8,610 nt of DNA from Acidobacteriaceae bacterium UBA1307. GTDB taxonomy: Bacteria > Acidobacteriota > Terriglobia > Terriglobales > Acidobacteriaceae. Below, piece after piece: positions 6,308 through 8,610 of the stretch. The stretch spans positions 27,019 through 35,628 of the forward strand of contig DBTV01000015.1 of the NCBI GenBank assembly GCA_002307235.1, read 5' to 3'. Under the pieces are notes generated by a model. It was given only the letters and a program-made list of their open reading frames with translations, was not told the DNA's origin and did not search any database. How positions within the stretch are numbered: the stretch's first letter is position 1; every line of letters starts with the position of its first letter. The translations under genes were made by a program, and so were the position numbers.

Positions 6308-7207
6308 GTCGTTGGAGGATGGCCTTTCCAGATGATCGATTGCGAGTTTGAACCCAGGAGATTTTCCCGGCTTCAGCGCAAGTCCAAGTGAATCGATGGG
6401 CCAGTTATATACTTGTTCATCTCGGTCATGCGAAGCATGATCGATCATTTTGATCGAGAAGTTATAGCGGCCAGTGAGTCCCGTCTCGTCATGAATGGGG
6501 CGTTGCTGTGTGCAGGCATTGAGAAATTCGACGAGGTCGCTGATGGGGGCGTTGTAGTAGTGCCACGTTGGTTTTTCTCTGGGTCCGTCAGCGAATCGGG
6601 CGCCTCCGCTGTGGAGCGCGAAAACGCCCTTGGGCACTGCAGCTCCCGGTGTTGCTGTCTGCATCTTCAAGCCGCTCTTGCGCACCAGCAGCTTGTAGTC
6701 GGGTACGCTGGAGGGAATTTTGTGCAGCGCGAGCTTGCAGCGTTTTTGCAGAAGGTCCTGCATCGCGACGCGAAGCAGTTCGTGATGATTGCTCTGATTG
6801 CGCCAAAACTTCACATCGGCATCGGCCACGCGTGCGTTGATCGCATACCATGTCTGATTTACGCCATAAAACCATTGCGGCGCGTTGACGACCTGTATAC
6901 TTGGCCACGATTGATCGTTGGGTGCGTAGGCGATCATCAGCATTTGCCAGAGCGTGAGAGTTGAGCCGAATCCATTGGGGCTCGGTGCGGTGTTGGAGAC
7001 GGGCAGCGGAGTTTTATCGTAGGGCGTCCATCCGGGCTTTATGGGATGAATGGAGATGACTTCGAAATGGATTTCTTTTTTGCTATTTCGTGCGGTATTG
7101 CTGCTTTGCGCCGAGGCATGTGTGCTTAAAAACGTGAGTGCCACCGTCGAACACGCAAGCACCAAGAATAATCGCCAAGATGAACTGCCGGACCTACGCA
7201 TTCGCAT
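6305..7207 (-). CDS. TIGR03435 family exported protein (soil-associated, acidobacterial)
   Basis: A 300-residue protein of unknown function from a paralogous family that is abundant in Acidobacteriota. It has an N-terminal signal (basic MRMRRSG, hydrophobic LFLVLACSTVALTFL, cleavage likely after ASA near residue 33), so it is exported. Family signatures are HFEVISIHPIKPG (about 47-59), TLWQMLMIAYAP (about 85-96), VVNAPQWFYG (about 105-114), a basic LLQKRCKLALHK segment followed by PDYKLLVRKSGLKM, IHDETGLTGRYNFSIKM in the last quarter, and the closing FKLAIDHLERPS. The ATG at 7207 is chosen over the ATG at 7213 because AAGGA (7214-7218) is 6 nt from the former and directly abuts the latter. 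It is followed by the strong terminator shared with RNase J. No biochemical role is known. Confidence 0.88.
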   Translation of the reverse strand: MRMRRSGSSSWRLFLVLACSTVALTFLSTHASAQSSNTARNSKKEIHFEVISIHPIKPGWTPYDKTPLPVSNTAPSPNGFGSTLTLWQMLMIAYAPNDQSWPSIQVVNAPQWFYGVNQTWYAINARVADADVKFWRNQSNHHELLRVAMQDLLQKRCKLALHKIPSSVPDYKLLVRKSGLKMQTATPGAAVPKGVFALHSGGARFADGPREKPTWHYYNAPISDLVEFLNACTQQRPIHDETGLTGRYNFSIKMIDHASHDRDEQVYNWPIDSLGLALKPGKSPGFKLAIDHLERPSSND

Positions 7208-7320
7208 GAGCATTCCTTTTTTACGTGCATAAAATCGTCCTGCATGATGACCGGTCCATTATGCAATAGCGATTTGGCCTGCGAATTTTTGGGGGCGATG
7301 ATGCGTTTTTCCGCGAACGC

Positions 7321-7358
7321 AACCGGCGGAAGCCCACGAAGAGCTTCCGCCGGTTTTT
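7321..7358. terminator. GC-rich hairpin downstream of the AbiEi-like gene
   Basis: Perfect 13-bp arms AACCGGCGGAAGC (7321-7333) and GCTTCCGCCGGTT (7343-7355) with a 9-base loop. It lies 17 bp beyond the stop of the minus-strand gene at 7373. The T-run (7354-7358) is on the + strand; on the minus strand the hairpin is preceded by A5 and followed only by TTGCG. As a terminator it looks better for + transcripts, although no + gene points at it. On the gene's own strand it may be a weak terminator or a 3'-end protecting structure. Confidence 0.6.
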
Positions 7359-7375
7359 GCGTGCGACAGAAATTA
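7355..7375 (-). repeat. Shared 3'-end box, copy B (ends at the AbiEi-like stop codon)
   Basis: In gene sense TAATTTCTGTCGCACGCAAAA begins at the stop codon and leads into the hairpin. It pairs with copy A at 6288-6307. The genes it follows are unrelated in protein sequence, so the likeness is not gene duplication. Confidence 0.6.
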
Positions 7376-7828
7376 CGCGGCCGCGTCCGTGAGACCTGCG
7401 GGCTGGGTGGCCAGCAACTCTGCGGGCACCCCTTCCACACTTTTGGTTGCGGAAAAAATTTCGGCGAGTTCCAGCCGCGCGTTGCCGGCCAGATCGACGA
7501 AGTCGACGTTCTGCTGGCGGCAGAGCGCCTGCGCCGTTGCATCGAGTTCGGCGGCGATCAGCACCGGGCGCACCGTCTCGTCGAGCGTGCGCGCGGCCAA
7601 GGAGAGCGTGCGCAGCGCCGCTTCAAGGCTTTCATTCAGGAACGCGCAGGCCAGCGTGTGGCTGCGGCCAAAGACGGTGATGCGGGCCATCAGGTCCACT
7701 GGCGGCTGGGGTGCGGGAAAATCGATGCGCACATTCTGGTGGCGCGCTGAGGTGATTTGGCCGAGCAGGGAGATCAGGGCCTCCGAGGCCCGGCGCGTAG
7801 AGACAGCGGGGGCGGTGACGTCTTTCAT
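7373..7828 (-). CDS. Short AbiEi-like / PD-(D/E)XK-fold-like protein, possibly truncated
   Basis: A 151-residue protein. The stretch RPVLIAAELDATAQALCRQQNVDFVDLAGNARLEL (about 98-132) resembles the 'P.li.p..s....l...gv.y.DlaGNarl' block in AbiEi-type antitoxins and related nuclease-fold proteins. Upstream, PPVDLMARITVFGRSHTLACAF (about 40-60) sits where those proteins carry PD...(E)VK, but the ExK pair is replaced (CAFLN), so no nuclease activity is expected. As I recall the family, members continue for 100-200 residues with a winged helix; here the protein stops soon after the block, so it is a short form or a truncated relic. The start at 7828 is well supported by AAGGAG 6 nt upstream; the frame stays open to 8095, but that part has no family features. 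No AbiEii-like toxin partner is in the window. Real gene likely, family tentative. Confidence 0.6.
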   Translation of the reverse strand: MKDVTAPAVSTRRASEALISLLGQITSARHQNVRIDFPAPQPPVDLMARITVFGRSHTLACAFLNESLEAALRTLSLAARTLDETVRPVLIAAELDATAQALCRQQNVDFVDLAGNARLELAEIFSATKSVEGVPAELLATQPAGLTDAAA

Positions 7829-7953
7829 GACAGACTCCTTGGGGATGGCTTCGCGAACAACGCAACCGAGGCGGCGCGAAGGCTGTCGGAGAATCAAAAA
7901 TTGTCCAAGGATAATGGCTTGGATTACGCTGCTGTGTGCATCCAGTTCATGAT

Positions 7954-7966
7954 CGGACAATGTCCG
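7954..7966. promoter_or_regulatory. Inverted repeat CGGACA-A-TGTCCG
   Basis: Perfect 6-bp arms around one central base, about 125 bp upstream of the AbiEi-like start. A further half-site TTGTCC lies at 7901-7906. This has the form of a dimeric repressor operator; no cognate regulator is visible. Confidence 0.35.
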
Positions 7967-8091
7967 GAAAACATGAATCGGGGTGCGGCGCAATGTCGCG
8001 TGCAACAAGCGCGGCGTGCGGCTTGTCGGCCTGCGGAGAGCTGGCGGGCGCGGATTGTGGCGTTCAGCGTGATAAGGACCATGGATTCCTC

Positions 8092-8109
8092 CCATCCATC
8101 AATGGATGG
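8092..8109. promoter_or_regulatory. Inverted repeat CCATCCAT-CA-ATGGATGG
   Basis: Perfect 8-bp arms separated by 2 bp, with an additional ATGGAT half-site at 8081-8086. A candidate operator or small cruciform in the gene-free region; partner unknown. Confidence 0.4.
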
Positions 8110-8181
8110 TGTATTCCTGACAAGAGGGACCAACGTGTGCTGTCCGTCCTGCTGTTTCCTATAGACGACAGTATGCCAGCA

Positions 8182-8221
8182 ACTGTGATCAGAGTGTGAG
8201 CGAAATTTGATAAAAGTGTGA
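8182..8221 (+). promoter_or_regulatory. Four heptamers in 11-bp phase (OmpR/PhoB-type binding array?)
   Basis: ACTGTGA (8182), AGTGTGA (8193), AATTTGA (8204) and AGTGTGA (8215) start exactly 11 bp apart, each followed by a 4-bp spacer. The 7+4 direct-repeat layout is the known form of Pho-box-like sites bound side by side by OmpR/PhoB-family response regulators. There is no identified target gene: the nearest minus-strand start is about 350 bp away, and on the + strand only about 55 bp separate it from a hairpin terminator. Confidence 0.45.
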
Positions 8222-8276
8222 ATTCTGGCGGGTGAAGAATCTTTATGGGAAAGGATTTGTATCGCAATATGAAAAT

Positions 8277-8300
8277 CCCCCGGTCTCCCGAGGGCTTTTT
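8277..8300. terminator. Probable bidirectional terminator hairpin next to repeat copy 2
   Basis: Arms 8277-8283 (CCCCCGG) and 8288-8294 (CCGAGGG) enclose TCTC, with GAAAAT before and CTTTTT after. On the minus strand all seven pairs form (one U-G) with a GAGA tetraloop followed by ATTTTC, which suits the ABC gene's transcript after it crosses the repeat. On the + strand one pair is a C-A mismatch but the T-run is better. Confidence 0.55.
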
Positions 8301-8302
8301 CT

Positions 8303-8418
8303 TAGAGCATTTTTCCAATACACGTGCAGTGTCCGGTTGCGTGCAAGGGGTCTTTTTCTTGAGGAAAAAGACCCTCGGCATCCTGCTTTCACTCTACAGC
8401 AATTGGAAAAATGCTTTA
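8303..8418 (+). repeat. Palindromic dispersed repeat, copy 2 (at the ABC ATPase 3' end)
   Basis: Same orientation as copy 1 on the + strand, 110/116 identical. Its terminal inverted repeats are nearly perfect: TAGAGCATTTTTCCAAT (8303-8319) against ATTGGAAAAATGCTTTA (8402-8418), 16 of 17 matching. The central 11-bp hairpin is identical to that of copy 1. The last three bases, read on the minus strand, are the TAA stop of the ABC ATPase. The TIRs, short size and absence of a coding frame fit a MITE or REP/BIME-like element. Confidence 0.9.
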
Positions 8419-8610
8419 GCTGTTCTGGAATCGCTTCGAGGGCTGATCGGAGAAGATCTGTCCGTCGCGAATATGCACCACGCGGTGCGCGAACTCGGCG
8501 ATGTCCGGCTCGTGAGTGACCAGGACGATGGTGTTGCCCTTGGCGTGCAGTTCGTCGAACAGGGCCATGATCTCATCGCCGGTCTTCGAGTCGAGGTTGC
8601 CGGTCGGCTC
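8416..8610 (-). CDS. ABC transporter ATP-binding protein, MacB/LolD-like, C-terminal 64 codons; runs off the window's right edge
   Basis: The visible part starts at the Walker B glutamate (EPTGNLDSKTGDEIM: catalytic E, D-loop NLDS) and continues to the H-loop histidine in IVLVTHEPDIAEFAHRVVHIRDG, ending QPSKRFQNS. EPTGNLDS plus a THEPDIA..A.R.. tail is typical of the MacB/LolD/YknY group, which partners FtsX-like permeases in macrolide or peptide export, lipoprotein release or envelope stress. Walker A and the signature motif lie outside the window, so the exact substrate group is open. Its TAA stop coincides with the right end of repeat copy 2. Confidence 0.93.
   Translation of the reverse strand, partial: EPTGNLDSKTGDEIMALFDELHAKGNTIVLVTHEPDIAEFAHRVVHIRDGQIFSDQPSKRFQNS

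Larger units (their letters stand above)
7829..8302. other. 474-bp region without a convincing gene
   Basis: Open frames here (for example 7936-8199 + and 7924-8133 -) lack a ribosome-binding site, a family motif or a plausible composition. The stretch from about 8110 to 8275 is more AT-rich than the rest of the window. What can be seen is the SD of the downstream minus-strand gene, inverted repeats at 7954-7966 and 8092-8109, an 11-bp-phased heptamer array at 8182-8221, and a hairpin with flanking A and T runs at 8277-8300. Confidence 0.6.

Noticed and set aside
7829..8095. N-terminal extension of the AbiEi-like gene to a start at 8095
   Set aside because: The extension lacks any family likeness, and the internal ATG at 7828 has AAGGAG at ideal spacing.
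8232..8519. Frame from a GTG through repeat copy 2 into the ABC gene (similar frame through copy 1 at 3275-3829)
   Set aside because: Both frames give the same FFQYTCSVRLRARGLF-type peptide simply because the repeat is open in that frame. The 75-bp identity includes all positions, with no codon-type divergence to suggest coding.
1..8610. CRISPR array, transposase, integrase or rRNA/tRNA genes
   Set aside because: No regularly spaced repeat-spacer units, no transposase or integrase-like frame and no complete structural RNA were found on either strand.

Overview
This is a GC-rich, gene-dense stretch of bacterial chromosome, almost certainly from an acidobacterium (Terriglobia/Acidobacteriaceae-like). 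The best taxonomic pointer is the gene at 6305-7207. It belongs to the TIGR03435 'soil-associated' family, which is greatly expanded in Acidobacteriota and rare elsewhere. RNase J, a two-cluster-type RlmN and an M16 peptidase fit this but do not prove it.

Layout. 1-433 (-) is the N-terminal third of ispG (MEP isoprenoid pathway), with a promoter placed for leaderless transcription. 522-911 (+) is a small DUF2809 membrane protein whose last 26 bp overlap, tail to tail, an M16 zinc peptidase (886-2160, -). Divergent from the peptidase is rlmN (2263-3444, +), which carries an unusual low-complexity insertion just before its radical-SAM domain. rlmN converges on a secreted SGNH/GDSL hydrolase (3566-4318, -). 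RNase J (4574-6229, +) follows and ends at a 22-bp perfect-stem terminator shared with the convergent TIGR03435 gene. Upstream of that, in the same direction, is a short protein resembling the N-terminal half of AbiEi-type antitoxin/nuclease-fold proteins (7373-7828, -), then about 470 bp with no convincing gene. The window ends in the C-terminal 64 codons of a MacB/LolD-type ABC ATPase (8416-8610, -).

The genes are mostly unrelated housekeeping or envelope functions in single-gene units, and no operon is obvious. The interest lies between the genes. A 116-bp palindromic repeat with 17-bp terminal inverted repeats occurs twice (3442-3557 and 8303-8418, 110/116 identical). In each case one end of the repeat supplies the stop codon of the neighbouring gene. 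A second, shorter repeated 3' end (stop codon, CTGTCGCA-type box, GC hairpin) follows the TIGR03435 and AbiEi-like genes. In the 7829-8302 gap there are four heptamers in perfect 11-bp phase (8182-8221), resembling an OmpR/PhoB-type binding array, and two clean inverted repeats. No CRISPR array, rRNA, complete tRNA or transposase gene was found.
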